Notes: generated by a model from the letters alone, not told the origin. A DNA stretch of 64,000 nt from Meridianimarinicoccus sp. MJW13 (GCF_014901205.1 NZ_JACNMU010000003.1:372001-436000), one strand, 5' to 3'. Positions 1-11,400 are shown, counted from the stretch's first letter. Program-made: numbers and translations.

Positions 1-446
1 GGATAGAGGTTCGAGATTTCCACGATCAGCGATTTGCCGGGGCTGTCCTCGACCGGGTCCAGGTCGGACATGTCGTCCTGCCACAGCTGGACATGCATGC
101 CGCCGTTCTCGCGAAGCTCATCCGAGACGACAAGCGAGGCCTTGTCGGCCAGACCCACCGACGTGGCGCATTCGCCGTCCGGTTCGATCATCGTGACGAC
201 CGGGTTGCCCTTGCCATTGGCCGGGGGCGTGATGCTGACCAGCGGGCAGCCATCCAGATACAGGTAGACCGTCTCGACGATGGATTCGTCGCCATCGTTG
301 ATGAACCCCTTGACCGGGGGTTCAGTGACCAGAAGCTCGGGGGTGGTGGCGTCGGGAGATCCGGCAAACGCGCTTGTGGCCGCAACTGCGACTGCACTTG
401 CGGTGGCGAAAGCCCTGATGATCGCCTTGTGCCCTGCCTTGGACAT
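1..446 (-). CDS. Secreted protein of unknown function, C-terminus cut off by window edge
   Basis: The reading frame is open from an ATG at 446 to the window edge with no stop, so only the first 148 or so codons are present. A GGGAGAAG Shine-Dalgarno lies a few bases upstream. Residues 1-28 form a classical signal peptide: basic start (MSKAGHK), hydrophobic alanine-rich core, and a probable cut after AFA. The mature part is acidic and proline-rich, with short runs such as VYLYLDGCPLVSI and VQLWQDDMSD, suggesting a beta-rich periplasmic or secreted domain. I do not recognise the family. Its promoter must lie in the 220 bp that separate it from the thioesterase gene, which is transcribed towards it. 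Function is unknown; that it is coding is supported by the signal peptide, the start site and the codon pattern. Confidence 0.7.
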   Translation of the reverse strand, partial: MSKAGHKAIIRAFATASAVAVAATSAFAGSPDATTPELLVTEPPVKGFINDGDESIVETVYLYLDGCPLVSITPPANGKGNPVVTMIEPDGECATSVGLADKASLVVSDELRENGGMHVQLWQDDMSDLDPVEDSPGKSLIVEISNLY

Positions 447-667
447 TGTCTTCTCCCACGCTTCTGGCCGCGGTCCCCGTTACGCACGCGGCATTCACTC
501 ATAAACATACGAATACTTGCTTTATTTGGGGGGGCGGCCGCGGATTTGCATCTGCCCTTTTGGCGATGCTGCGTATGCAAAGGTATAGGTTTGCCCAAGC
601 ACGCCGCGCATTGCACGGCTCCCCACTCTTGAAACACAGGTACTCCGCGCCCTGCGTGCGTTCAAGT

Positions 668-1099
668 TTAAGGCAGGGAATAGGTTAACGTGGCGCGCGC
701 GACGTCACGTCGTTTCGGCCCGCGCGACCAGATTCGCACGTCCCCGACCGCCAGGCTGCGGCCCAGTTTCAGCAGTTCCACATCCGCCACCAGATCGACG
801 CCCGCTTCGGGTTTGCGCATGAAGTCGATCGAACAGTTGGTCGTGACCGCCAGCGCCTTGGGGCCGACCATCGACAGCACCGCCAGGTAGACCCCCAGAT
901 CGGCCAGCGTGAACATGGTGGGGCCAGAGACCGTGCCGCCGGGACGCAGGTTGTCCGATCGCACCGGCATGGCCACGCGCACGCGCATCGGCGCCAGTTC
1001 TTCGACCTCGATCAGATCGGCCACCTGCGGGAACTCGGCCCGCAGGAAGGCGTGCAGCGCATCGGCATCCATCTTGAGGGGGTGCAAGGGATCAGCCAT
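668..1099 (-). CDS. PaaI-family hotdog-fold acyl-CoA thioesterase
   Basis: 143 residues, the usual size of a single hotdog domain. The PaaI/DUF4442-like core is visible: GGTVSGPTMFTLADLG (about residues 54-69) holds the conserved glycine pair and the acidic residue on the central helix (D67), followed by the strand TTNCSIDFMRKP (86-97) and the closing strands. Members hydrolyse acyl-CoA thioesters in the cytoplasm. The gene begins 9 bp after the stop of the PaaG-like gene on the same strand, so the two are almost certainly co-transcribed. A thioesterase beside a ring-epoxide isomerase suggests rescue of CoA from stalled aromatic-CoA intermediates, as PaaI does in phenylacetate catabolism. The other paa genes are not in this window, so the true substrate is open. 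Confidence 0.85.
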   Translation of the reverse strand: MADPLHPLKMDADALHAFLRAEFPQVADLIEVEELAPMRVRVAMPVRSDNLRPGGTVSGPTMFTLADLGVYLAVLSMVGPKALAVTTNCSIDFMRKPEAGVDLVADVELLKLGRSLAVGDVRIWSRGPKRRDVARATLTYSLP

Positions 1100-1108
1100 G
1101 CAGAGCCG

Positions 1109-1885
1109 TCAGCGTCCCTGGTAGTCGGGCACGCGCTTTTCCAGGAAGGCCAGAACCCCTTCACTGAAATCACGGGTGGCCCCGGCCTTGCCCTGAAGCT
1201 GGGCTTCAAGCGCCAGTTGCGCCTCAAGATCATTGGCCATGCTGGCGCGCAGGGCCTGCTTGGTCAGCCGGTAGGCCTGGGTCGGGCCGGTGGCCAGATG
1301 CACGGCGCGGCGGGCCACATGCTGGTTGAAGTCCGCATCCGGCACCGCTTCCCAGATCATGCCCCAGGCGGCGGCCTGGCGGGCCGGGATCGGCTCGGCG
1401 AACAGGGCCGCCCCCATGGCCTTGGCCATGCCCATCTGGCGCGGCAGCCAATAGGTGCCGCCCGCGTCCGGGATCAGGCCGATGCGGCTGAAGGCTTGCA
1501 GGAAGACCGCGCTTTCGGTGCCGATGACAACATCTGCCGCCAGCGCAAGATTGGCCCCGGCCCCGGCGGCCGTGCCGTTGACCGCCGACACCGTCGGGAT
1601 CGGGCAGTCGAAGATGGCCCGCAGCATCGGCACGTATTCGTCCCGCAGCACCCGTTCGATGTCCAGGTTCACCGCGCCGCTGCCATCGCCCAGATCCTGC
1701 CCGGAACAGAAGGCATCGCCGGCCCCGGTCATCACCAGCACCCGCGCGTTGTCCTGCGCGATGCGGATCGCCGCCGGGATCTCGGCCCGCATCTGGGCAT
1801 TGAGCGCGTTCTTCACATCGGGCCGGTTGAGGGTCAGCCGCGCGATGTGATCCTCGATGCTCAGGTCGATTGTCTGAAAGTCCAT
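1109..1885 (-). CDS. paaG: Enoyl-CoA hydratase/isomerase, PaaG-like
   Basis: 258-residue crotonase-fold protein. The oxyanion-hole segments are FCSGQDLG (about 59-66) and AAGAGANLALAADV (106-119), and the catalytic loop is GLIPDAGGT (136-144). D140 sits where PaaG-type isomerases have their single catalytic aspartate; a typical hydratase would have a glutamate. The C-terminus (EGVLAFLEKRVPDYQGR) also resembles E. coli PaaG, which isomerises ring-1,2-epoxyphenylacetyl-CoA to the oxepin. It heads a two-gene unit with the PaaI-like thioesterase and lies downstream of the ccm genes. The ring epoxidase and ring-cleavage genes are absent here, so it may act on another acyl-CoA. The family call is firm; the exact reaction is inferred. 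Confidence 0.75.
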   Translation of the reverse strand: MDFQTIDLSIEDHIARLTLNRPDVKNALNAQMRAEIPAAIRIAQDNARVLVMTGAGDAFCSGQDLGDGSGAVNLDIERVLRDEYVPMLRAIFDCPIPTVSAVNGTAAGAGANLALAADVVIGTESAVFLQAFSRIGLIPDAGGTYWLPRQMGMAKAMGAALFAEPIPARQAAAWGMIWEAVPDADFNQHVARRAVHLATGPTQAYRLTKQALRASMANDLEAQLALEAQLQGKAGATRDFSEGVLAFLEKRVPDYQGR

Positions 1886-1950
1886 ATCCGTCTCCGCCAG
1901 GTTGCGGGCAAGTTACTTGGAAATCGTCCCCAAGCCAGAAGAACGCGGGG

Positions 1951-2415
1951 TCATTCCTTCAGGATTTCCTGCAGGCGCTGTTCTTCCTTGGAATCCAACG
2001 CGCGCAGGGTGGGCTCGGGGGCCGCATTTCGGCGACGGATATAGACCACGCCCAGACTGGCGCCGACCAGCAGCATCAGTGGCCCGGCCAGCCACAGCAC
2101 AAGGTTGGAGCCATCGGTCTGCGGTTTCAGCAGGACGTATTCGCCATAGCGATCGACCACGAAGTCGATGACCTCGTCGTTGCTGTCCCCTTCCACCAGA
2201 CGTTCGCGCACCAGCAGCCGCAGGTCACGCGCCAGATCGGCGTTGGAATCATCGATGCTCTCGTTCCGGCAGACCAGACAGCGCAGGCCTTTGGACAGAT
2301 CGCGCGCGCGTTCCTCCAGCACCGGGTCAGAGAGCACCTCGTCGGGCTGAACCGCCGGGGCCGCCAGCGGGACAAGTGCCAGAAAGGCGGCGACCAGAAC
2401 CGGGCGCAGGCTCAT
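1951..2415 (-). CDS. ccmH: Cytochrome c maturation protein CcmH (CycL)
   Basis: 154 residues: signal peptide (about 1-22), a periplasmic domain with the redox motif LRCLVCRN (C46 and C49), one transmembrane helix (about 106-125) and a short basic cytoplasmic tail. CcmH reduces apocytochrome c and, with CcmF and CcmI, forms the heme-ligation complex on the periplasmic side of the membrane. The start codon overlaps the stop of ccmF by 4 bases, indicating translational coupling. It is the short form found in alphaproteobacteria, without the TPR domain, which is normally a separate CcmI; no ccmI is present in this window. Confidence 0.95.
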   Translation of the reverse strand: MSLRPVLVAAFLALVPLAAPAVQPDEVLSDPVLEERARDLSKGLRCLVCRNESIDDSNADLARDLRLLVRERLVEGDSNDEVIDFVVDRYGEYVLLKPQTDGSNLVLWLAGPLMLLVGASLGVVYIRRRNAAPEPTLRALDSKEEQRLQEILKE

Positions 2416-4394
2416 TCCGCCGCCACGGGGGTTGGGCCCCCGCCTCCGGCCTTGGCAGCCCCTGCCGCGATGCGATAGCGACGGTCGCTGAGGCTGAGCA
2501 GCCCGCCGACCCCCATCAGGATCGCCCCGGCCCAGATCCAGTTGGCCAGCGGCTTGATATAGGTGCGTACCGCCCAGCCGCCGTCGTCCTGCGCATCGCC
2601 GATCACCAGATAGATGTCGCGCAGGAAGCCGTTGTCGATATCGGCTTCGGTGGTGGGCATCTTGGCCACCGGATAGACCCGTTTTTCAGGGGTCAGCGAG
2701 GCCACCAGACGGTCACCGCGATAGGCATTCATCCGGGCCATGGTCGAATAGTAGTTCGGCCCTTGCACCTGATCGACCGAGGCCAGCTCGATCTCATAGG
2801 CGCCGACCTCGAACCGCTCGCCGATCTGGGCCACGCGGATGTCTTCGATTTGCCAGGCATTCATGGCCGAGATGCCAATCATGGTCACGCCCAGCCCAAA
2901 ATGCGCCACAGCCTTGCCATAGTCGGCACGCGGCAGACGCATGAGACGGCGCAAGCGGCTGGCCACGTCGCCCCGGCCGCAGCGGCTCCACAGGTCCAGC
3001 GCCGACCCGGCCACCACCCAGGTGCCCAGTGCCAGTCCGACGGGCGCAAGTATGGTCTTCTCGGTCTGAAGGGTCCAGGCCAGTGCCGCGATCAGGAAGG
3101 CCAGGATGGCAGCAGGTACCACCTGCTTGACCGCGCGGTTCAGCTTGGCGCGTTTCCACGGCAGGATCGCACCGATGGGCAGGATGATCGCCAGCACCAC
3201 CATGAACGGCGTGAAGGCGGCGTCGAAGAAGGGCGCGCCCACCGACAGTTTGCGTCCGAAGGCCAGTTCCGCCACCAGCGGCCAGATGGTGCCGATGAAC
3301 ACCACGAAGCAGGACACCGCCAGCAGCACATTATTGGCCACCAGCGCGCTTTCGCGGCTGACCAGCCCGAAGACCCCCTTGGCCTGCATGGCCGAGGCGC
3401 GAGCCGCGAACAAGGTCAGTGCGCCGCCGGTGAAGACCGCCAGGATCATCAGGATGAACACACCGCGTTCGGGATCATTGGCAAAGGCGTGCACCGAGGT
3501 GATGACACCCGAGCGCACGATGAAGGTGCCGATCAGCGAGAAGCCGAAGGCAAGGATTGCCAGCAGGATGGTCCAGCTTTTCAGGCTTTCGCGCTTTTCC
3601 ACCACGATGGCGGAATGCAGCAGTGCTGCGGCCAGAAGCCATGGCATGAAGGAGGCGTTTTCCACCGGATCCCAGAACCAGTAGCCACCCCAGCCAAGTT
3701 CGTAATAGGCCCACCACGATCCCAGCGCGATGCCGATCGTCAGGAACACCCAGGCCGCCAGGGTCCAGGGCCGCACCCAGCCGCCCCAGGCCGCATCGAC
3801 GCGGCCCTCGATCAGCGCGGCAACGGCGAAGCTGAAGGTCAGCGACAGGCCGACATAGCCCAGATACAGGAACGGCGGATGGAAGGCCAAACCGGGATCC
3901 TGCAGCAGCGGGTTCAGGTCCTGCCCGTCCATCGGCGGAATGCCCATGCGCAGGAACGGATTGGAGGTCAGCAAGATGAAGGCGAAGAACGCCACCGCGA
4001 CCGCGGATTGCACCGCCAGAACGCGCGCCTTCAGGCTTGGCGGCAGGTTGCCTCCGAACCACGCGGCACAGGCCCCGAACAGGGTCAGGATCAGCACCCA
4101 GAGCAGCATCGAGCCCTCGTGGTTGCCCCAGACGCCGCTGACCTTGTAGATCATCGGCTTCAGGCTGTGCGAATTCTCGACCACCAGCCGCAGCGAGAAA
4201 TCCGACACCACGAAGGAATAGGTCAGCGCCGAGAAGCTGAAAGCGGTCAGGAAAAACTGCGTCGTGGCGGCGGGCACGGCGGCGGCCATCCAGCCGTCCC
4301 AGCCCTTGTGCGCGCCGATCATCGGCACGATGGCCTGCACCACGGCCACCATGGCCGCGAGAATCAGGGCGAAATGTCCAAGCTCTGCGATCAT
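2412..4394 (-). CDS. ccmF: Heme lyase subunit CcmF
   Basis: 660-residue polytopic membrane protein, full length for the family. The tryptophan-rich heme-handling motif is GSWWAYYELGWGGYWFWDP followed by VENASFMPWL, around residues 225-255. Many hydrophobic segments flank it, and a large periplasmic domain lies near the C-terminus before the last helix. CcmF accepts heme from holo-CcmE and attaches it covalently to apocytochrome c. The order argC-ccmE-ccmF-ccmH with gaps of 4, 16 and -4 bases points to one operon. The ccmABCDG genes must be elsewhere in the genome. Confidence 0.97.
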   Translation of the reverse strand: MIAELGHFALILAAMVAVVQAIVPMIGAHKGWDGWMAAAVPAATTQFFLTAFSFSALTYSFVVSDFSLRLVVENSHSLKPMIYKVSGVWGNHEGSMLLWVLILTLFGACAAWFGGNLPPSLKARVLAVQSAVAVAFFAFILLTSNPFLRMGIPPMDGQDLNPLLQDPGLAFHPPFLYLGYVGLSLTFSFAVAALIEGRVDAAWGGWVRPWTLAAWVFLTIGIALGSWWAYYELGWGGYWFWDPVENASFMPWLLAAALLHSAIVVEKRESLKSWTILLAILAFGFSLIGTFIVRSGVITSVHAFANDPERGVFILMILAVFTGGALTLFAARASAMQAKGVFGLVSRESALVANNVLLAVSCFVVFIGTIWPLVAELAFGRKLSVGAPFFDAAFTPFMVVLAIILPIGAILPWKRAKLNRAVKQVVPAAILAFLIAALAWTLQTEKTILAPVGLALGTWVVAGSALDLWSRCGRGDVASRLRRLMRLPRADYGKAVAHFGLGVTMIGISAMNAWQIEDIRVAQIGERFEVGAYEIELASVDQVQGPNYYSTMARMNAYRGDRLVASLTPEKRVYPVAKMPTTEADIDNGFLRDIYLVIGDAQDDGGWAVRTYIKPLANWIWAGAILMGVGGLLSLSDRRYRIAAGAAKAGGGGPTPVAAE

Positions 4395-4410
4395 GGCGTG
4401 TGCCCTCCGA

Positions 4411-4863
4411 TCAGCTGTCTGTTTCGTTGGGGTCTTGATACACGCCCTGTTCCTTCAGCGCATCCACCACTTCCTTGGGCATATAGGTCTCGTCGTGTTT
4501 GGCCAGAATTTCCGTGGCGACAAATGTGCCGTTCACGTATTTTCCGGTGCCGACCATGCCCTGGCCTTCTTCGAACAGATCCGGCAGCACGCCGGTATAG
4601 GCCACCGGCACCGAGGCGCCGCCATCGGTGACGGAAAACGTGACGGTCTCGCTCTGCCCGCGCACCAGCGTGCCTTCTTCCACCAGCCCGCCGATGCGGA
4701 ACACCTCCGACGCGGTCGGCGGTTCGGCCACCACCTGCGACGGGCTGCGGAAGAAGTTGATCCCGTCGCGCATGGCATAGCCGATCAGCGCGGTGGACAG
4801 CGCCAGCGCGATGGCGGCGACGATGATGACCTGGATACGACGTTGCTTCTTCAGACTTTTCAT
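4411..4863 (-). CDS. ccmE: Heme chaperone CcmE
   Basis: 150 residues: a basic cytoplasmic start, one transmembrane anchor (about 10-30) and a periplasmic OB-fold. The heme-binding motif is KHDETYMPKEV, with H123 as the histidine that binds heme covalently and Y127 as the axial-ligand tyrosine. CcmE carries heme from the CcmABCD exporter to CcmF. It lies 4 bp after argC and 16 bp before ccmF on the same strand, so its expression is probably tied to the arginine biosynthesis gene. Confidence 0.96.
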   Translation of the reverse strand: MKSLKKQRRIQVIIVAAIALALSTALIGYAMRDGINFFRSPSQVVAEPPTASEVFRIGGLVEEGTLVRGQSETVTFSVTDGGASVPVAYTGVLPDLFEEGQGMVGTGKYVNGTFVATEILAKHDETYMPKEVVDALKEQGVYQDPNETDS

Positions 4864-4867
4864 TGGC

Positions 4868-5896
4868 TCATGGGAAGACCGGGGCCAGCATCAGGCCGGT
4901 GGTCTCCTCTTCTCCCAGCATCAGGTTGGCGTTCTGCATGGCCATGCCCGACGATCCCTTGGTCAGGTTGTCGAGCGCGGCAATGACGATGGTCCGGCCC
5001 GGTCGGCGATCGCCGACCACGCCGATATGCACGAAATTCGATCCCCGCACGTGGCGGGTCGAAGGATGTTCGCCGAAGGGCAGCACCTGCAGGAAAGGCT
5101 CGTCGGCATAGGCCTGCGCCAGCGTGTCATGTACCGACTGCGGATCCCCGGACACATAGACCGTCGCAAGGATCCCGCGGTTCGCGGGGATCAGATGCGG
5201 CGTGAACTGCACCCAGACCGGACGCCCGGCTATCAGCGAAAACTCCTGATCGAACTCGCCCAGATGACGATGTACCCCGCCGACACCATAGGCGTGATAG
5301 CCTTCGGACAACTCGGCATGCAGCAGGTTTTCCTTCAGCGAGCGGCCGGCCCCCGACACCGCGGCCTTCAGGTCGATGATGATGTCATCCAGAGCGATCA
5401 CGCCCGCACTGATCAGCGGGCGCAGGGCAAATTGGCCGGTGGCGGCATTGCAGCCGGTGCAGGCCACGATGCGCGCGTTGCGGATCTGGTCGCGGTAGAA
5501 TTCAGGCAGGCCGTAGACCGCCTCGGCCTGCAGATCCATGGCGCTGTGCGGCTGGCCGTACCATTTTTCATAGGCTGCGGCATCGCGCAGACGAAAGTCC
5601 GCGGACAGGTCCACGACTTTCACGTCGCGCGGCAAGGCACTGATTACACTTTGAGATGTCGCGTGCGGCAAGGCACAGACCACCAGATCGACGTCAGAGA
5701 AATCCACCTCGTCAATCTTCACCAGCAACGGCAGATCCAGGTGCCGCAGATGCGGAAACACCTGCGCCATGCTTTGGCCAGCCTTGCGGTCGGCGGTCAG
5801 GGCCACGATCTCCATGTTGGGATGGGTCGACACCAGGCGGACCATTTCGGCCCCGGTGTACCCGCTTGCGCCCAGTATGGCGATCCTGTGTGCCAT
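4868..5896 (-). CDS. argC: N-acetyl-gamma-glutamyl-phosphate reductase
   Basis: 342 residues, type-1 ArgC length, from an ATG at 5896 preceded by GGAGAAGG; an upstream in-frame ATG at 5950 has no such site and would add a non-conserved stretch. The Rossmann motif [13 protein letters not shown] begins at residue 9. The catalytic cysteine is C149 and the catalytic histidine lies in [13 protein letters not shown]. It reduces N-acetylglutamyl phosphate to the semialdehyde with NADPH, the third step of arginine synthesis. The motif around the nucleophile reads TGCNAAT rather than the usual PGCYPTA, a mild oddity. It leads the ccmEFH genes in a probable operon. Confidence 0.94.
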   Translation of the reverse strand: MAHRIAILGASGYTGAEMVRLVSTHPNMEIVALTADRKAGQSMAQVFPHLRHLDLPLLVKIDEVDFSDVDLVVCALPHATSQSVISALPRDVKVVDLSADFRLRDAAAYEKWYGQPHSAMDLQAEAVYGLPEFYRDQIRNARIVACTGCNAATGQFALRPLISAGVIALDDIIIDLKAAVSGAGRSLKENLLHAELSEGYHAYGVGGVHRHLGEFDQEFSLIAGRPVWVQFTPHLIPANRGILATVYVSGDPQSVHDTLAQAYADEPFLQVLPFGEHPSTRHVRGSNFVHIGVVGDRRPGRTIVIAALDNLTKGSSGMAMQNANLMLGEEETTGLMLAPVFP

Positions 5897-5950
5897 GACA
5901 CCTTCTCCTTGAACTTTCACAAAACATAAGCCCCCAAAGACCGGGTGCAA

Positions 5951-6763
5951 TCAGGCGGCGCGGAAAGTGATCTTTCGTCGCAAGAACTGGGTGGCGCGAT
6001 AGGACACGGCCTGCGGGTCTCCGGTGGTCAGGAAGGCCTGCTCGGTGCCCGGCCCCAACATGTCGGGATGGCGGTCCAGATAGTCCGACAGGCTTTCGGC
6101 CACCAGATTGGCTTGCGAATAGACCGTCACATCGGGGCCAAGGGCGGCCTGGAAGGTGGTTTCCATCAGCGGGTAGTGGGTGCAGCCCAGAATCGCGGCC
6201 TCGGGGTGCGGCATCCGGCGCTTCAGTGCGTCCACGTGGCTGCGCACCAGCGCCTCGGCCAGAATCTCGTCGCCATCCTCGATCGCATCGACCAGACCGC
6301 CGCAGGGCTGTGCTTCGACATCGACGCCGATGGCGCGAAACGCCAGTTCCCGCTGGAACGCGCGGCTGGAGACCGTCGCCGGCGTGGCGAACAGGGCCAC
6401 ATGCTTGACCGCAACCTCGCGCGGCGGAGAGTTGTCGCCCCATTGCCGTTCGGTCAAAGCCTCGATCAGCGGCACGAACACCCCAAGCACCCGTTTCTCG
6501 GGCGGGATCCAGCTATCCTGCATCCGCCGCAGCGCCGCCGCCGACGCCGTGTTGCAGGCCAGGATCACCAGGTCGCAGCCGGCCTCCCACAACCGTTCCA
6601 CGGCCTTGGTCGTCAGATCATAGACATCGTCGGCATCGCGCACGCCATAGGGCGCATGGGCGTTGTCACCAAAATAGACGAAGGGAACCCCCGGCAATCG
6701 TCGCGTGACCGCGTCAAGGACGGTCAGGCCGCCCAATCCAGAATCGAAAACCCCGACGGCCAT
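5951..6763 (-). CDS. murI: Glutamate racemase
   Basis: 270 residues, the normal size for MurI. The family start [10 protein letters not shown] (about 6-15) and both catalytic cysteines are present: LACNTAS (C70) and LGCTHYPL (C194, with H196). It converts L- to D-glutamate for the peptidoglycan stem peptide. The start codon directly abuts the stop of the upstream acyltransferase gene with no spacer, so the two are coupled. argC begins 54 bp further on, on the same strand. Confidence 0.96.
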   Translation of the reverse strand: MAVGVFDSGLGGLTVLDAVTRRLPGVPFVYFGDNAHAPYGVRDADDVYDLTTKAVERLWEAGCDLVILACNTASAAALRRMQDSWIPPEKRVLGVFVPLIEALTERQWGDNSPPREVAVKHVALFATPATVSSRAFQRELAFRAIGVDVEAQPCGGLVDAIEDGDEILAEALVRSHVDALKRRMPHPEAAILGCTHYPLMETTFQAALGPDVTVYSQANLVAESLSDYLDRHPDMLGPGTEQAFLTTGDPQAVSYRATQFLRRKITFRAA

Positions 6764-7660
6764 CTAGCGTTTGTACCTGTCTTCAGTTTCAAAGCCATAG
6801 CCCATGTCGCGGACAGGCACTGGAGACAGCTGATACGTGGCCTGCCGAAGGAAGTCCATCATCCCGGCTGCGTCCTTTGCGTGCGCCGCCAGCTGGTCTT
6901 TCGGGATCGGTTTGCCGATCACGACTTCGACCGGCTTGTTGACCCGCGACTTGAACTCCTTGATCAAAAGCCCGACCCGCAGGTTGTAGTGCAGATGGCT
7001 GGCCACCTGGAAAACGCGCGAGTTGTGGCCGGTGAAGAACATCGGCACCACATGCGCATCGGACCGCAGGATCATTCGCGCGGTAAAGGACCGCCAGGTG
7101 GGATCCATCGGGGCTGAAAACGGTTTGGCCGAAGTCGAGACCGTGCCGCCGGGGAAGATGCCAATCGCCCCGTCATTCTTCAGCAACTCCAGCGCATCCT
7201 TGCGCGATTGCAGGTTCATGGCGACAGCTTCGCGCGTCTCATCGAAAGAGATCGGCAGGATCACCCGGTTCAGATCCTCGGCCTTGCGAAACACCTGGTG
7301 GGCCAGAATGCGAAAATCGCCACGGGTCACAGACAGGATTCGCCCCATCATCAGCCCGTCGAGGATGCCGAAGGGATGGTTGGCGATCAGCACCAGTGGC
7401 CCATCGCGCGGGATATTCTCCAACGCGCCATCGATGACTTTCAGGCTCAACCCGTAGCGGTCGGTAATGACATCCCAGAAGTCGCGGCCGCTGGCCACCT
7501 CCTCCTCATAGCCTTGCGCCTTGCGGATCAGGCGCAAACGCCCGGTGGCGTTTTCCATCACCCGGATCATCGCCCGTCCACCGCGCGTGGCTCCAGCATG
7601 GGCGTAGCTGATTTCGCGTGTGACGTCCCGCTTGTTTTTTGTATCGTGAACCTGGCGCAC
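6764..7660 (-). CDS. Lysophospholipid/1-acyl-glycerol-phosphate acyltransferase family protein
   Basis: 298 residues from a GTG start that has a strong GGGGGAGA site 6-7 bases upstream; this favours it over an internal ATG about 30 codons later. The PlsC-type acceptor motif is NHPFGILD (HX4D), followed by the substrate-binding motif GIFPGGT. Only weak hydrophobic stretches are seen, so it is probably a peripheral membrane enzyme that transfers an acyl group to a lyso-lipid. It is translationally coupled to murI. It could be the acyltransferase of phosphatidic acid or of ornithine lipid synthesis; the sequence alone does not separate these. Confidence 0.85.
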   Translation of the reverse strand: MRQVHDTKNKRDVTREISYAHAGATRGGRAMIRVMENATGRLRLIRKAQGYEEEVASGRDFWDVITDRYGLSLKVIDGALENIPRDGPLVLIANHPFGILDGLMMGRILSVTRGDFRILAHQVFRKAEDLNRVILPISFDETREAVAMNLQSRKDALELLKNDGAIGIFPGGTVSTSAKPFSAPMDPTWRSFTARMILRSDAHVVPMFFTGHNSRVFQVASHLHYNLRVGLLIKEFKSRVNKPVEVVIGKPIPKDQLAAHAKDAAGMMDFLRQATYQLSPVPVRDMGYGFETEDRYKR

Positions 7661-8006
7661 GATGTGTCTCCCCCGGTCTACGTGCCGGTGGTGTGAAATA
7701 TCACCTCCATGAAGCCAGATACAAGACTATGCAGCATCACAGAGGCGGATTGCCCCCGATGATGCGCCCGAAGGACCGGCAACCATGTTGGACAAGTTCC
7801 GCCTGAAATTCGGGCCGCAGGGTTACCTTTGCGTCAGGAATGGCTTATCAGCACGAAGGTTCATTGCCTTCGGGCCGGTCCGACTGTAGCGGCGACGCCA
7901 CAGTTTCTTGCGAAGCGAGCCCGCACCATCCCCCCGGACCGGACGGGTACTATTTTTATCTGTGCACGCCGAACTGTCGAACCGCGCTGCAGAATGGAGA
8001 CGCCCG
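7661..8006. other. Divergent intergenic region (346 bp)
   Basis: Separates the acyltransferase gene (leftward) from a LysR regulator (rightward) and must hold both promoters. Short open frames run through it but lack ribosome binding sites and conserved features. I see no clear hairpin terminator or RNA gene. A LysR box for autoregulation is likely but could not be fixed by eye. Confidence 0.4.
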
Positions 8007-8897
8007 ATGGATTGGGACAAGTTGCGAATTTTCCACGCGGTTGCCGATGCCGGCAGCCTGACCCATGCGGGCGACGCCCTGCATCTGTCGCAATCCGCCG
8101 TCAGCCGCCAGATCCGCAGCCTGGAAACCAGCCTGAACACCACCCTGTTCCACCGCCATGCCCGTGGCCTGATCCTGACCGAACAGGGCGAGTTGCTGTT
8201 CGACGCCACCCGGTCGATGGCCAAGCGCCTGGATGCCGCCGCCGCCCGCATCCGCGACAGCGAGGAAGAGGTCTTCGGCGAATTGCGCGTGACCACCACC
8301 ACGGGATTCGGCTCTCTGTGGCTGGCACCGCGTCTGTCGAAGCTCTATGAAAAGTATCCCGAACTGAAGATCGACCTGATGCTGGAAGAGCGCGTGCTGG
8401 ATCTGCCGATGCGCGAGGCCGATGTCGCGATCCGCATGAAAGAGCCCAGCCAGGCCGACCTGATCCGCAAGCGGTTGATGAATGTTCACATGCGGCTGTA
8501 CGCGTCGCCGGAATATCTGGAGGAAAACGGCACGCCGGAAACCGTTGCAGATATGCGACAGCACCGCCTGATCTGCCAGAATCCAAATTCGGTTCAGGTC
8601 GCCGCTGGTGCCCGCATCGCCCAAACGATCATCGCCGAGGAAGTTCGGTCGCTGTTGACAGTGAACAACTATTTTGGCGTGCTGCAGGCGGTCATCAACA
8701 ACCTGGGCATCGGCATTCTGCCCAATTATGTCACCGAGGATTTTTCCCGTCTGGTCAATGTCCTACCAGAGATCGACGCGGGCACGGTTCCGGTCTTCCT
8801 TGCCTACCCCGAGGAGTTGCGGCAATCCAAACGCATATCTGCGTTCCGGGATTTCGTCGTCGAGCAACTGGCCGAAAGCCGTCAGAAAGCACAATAA
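8007..8897 (+). CDS. LysR-family transcriptional regulator
   Basis: 296 residues from an ATG preceded by GGAGA; upstream in-frame starts would add a non-conserved leader. The N-terminal winged helix-turn-helix is typical (DKLRIFHAVADAGSLTHAGD, then LSQSAVSRQIRSLE), and the rest is a two-lobed effector-binding domain. It is unusually well conserved in feel across its middle (ELRVTTTTGFGSLWLAPRL), as in single-copy Rhodobacteraceae LysR proteins. Its target is not obvious: the divergent neighbour is the acyltransferase, and downstream lie a small RNA and then purL. Confidence 0.9.
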   Translation: MDWDKLRIFHAVADAGSLTHAGDALHLSQSAVSRQIRSLETSLNTTLFHRHARGLILTEQGELLFDATRSMAKRLDAAAARIRDSEEEVFGELRVTTTTGFGSLWLAPRLSKLYEKYPELKIDLMLEERVLDLPMREADVAIRMKEPSQADLIRKRLMNVHMRLYASPEYLEENGTPETVADMRQHRLICQNPNSVQVAAGARIAQTIIAEEVRSLLTVNNYFGVLQAVINNLGIGILPNYVTEDFSRLVNVLPEIDAGTVPVFLAYPEELRQSKRISAFRDFVVEQLAESRQKAQ

Positions 8898-8980
8898 CTG
8901 GACAGACTGCATAACTCGCGCGCAGGAGATATGTAAATACTGCATACCGGTTATGTTGCCCCTGCGGCATTATTCTTCTT

Positions 8981-9084
8981 GATCGAAACGGGGGGGCTGT
9001 CTAACTGAAGCATAGAAGTTAGGCGTTTCGTCTTCTTCTACCTCCCTGTTGGACTTGGCCGAGCTTGTCTCGGCCACTTTTTTT
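8981..9084 (+). ncRNA. Candidate trans-acting sRNA, alpha-r8/suhB (MmgR)-like
   Basis: Three parts are visible. First, a 5' hairpin: CGAAACG (8984-8990) pairs with CGTTTCG (9024-9030), enclosing an inner stem CTAACT/AGTTAG. Second, an unpaired pyrimidine-rich stretch that leads into CCTCCCTGTTGGACTTGGCC. Third, a rho-independent terminator (GGCCGAG/CTCGGCC, then seven T). This architecture and the CCTCCCTGTT core match my memory of the alphaproteobacterial suhB/alpha-r8 family, whose S. meliloti member MmgR affects polyhydroxybutyrate granules. A second copy of the core lies near 40563. The 5' end is approximate and no confident promoter was assigned. Confidence 0.6.
9057..9084 (+). terminator. 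Rho-independent terminator of the sRNA
   Basis: Seven-base stem GGCCGAG/CTCGGCC with loop CTTGT, followed after AC by seven T. It separates the sRNA and the LysR gene from purL. Confidence 0.85.
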
Positions 9085-9225
9085 CTGCACTGCCGCACGC
9101 AATTTGCAGGCCTCTGCACACAGGGACATCCAGCCGATCTTGAAGATATCCCGCCGCCGCAGGCGATGTGGTCTTTCCCTGACCGCCCGGCTCCCGTATT
9201 ACCGCGCCCACGTAAGGGGAGTACC

Positions 9226-11388
<2,163 letters not shown>

Positions 11389-11400
11389 GCGCGGGCGGCC

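Noticed and set aside
9049-9225. Extended N-terminus for PurL
   Set aside because: The extension overlaps the sRNA terminator and has no family similarity; the ATG at 9226 has a good ribosome site.
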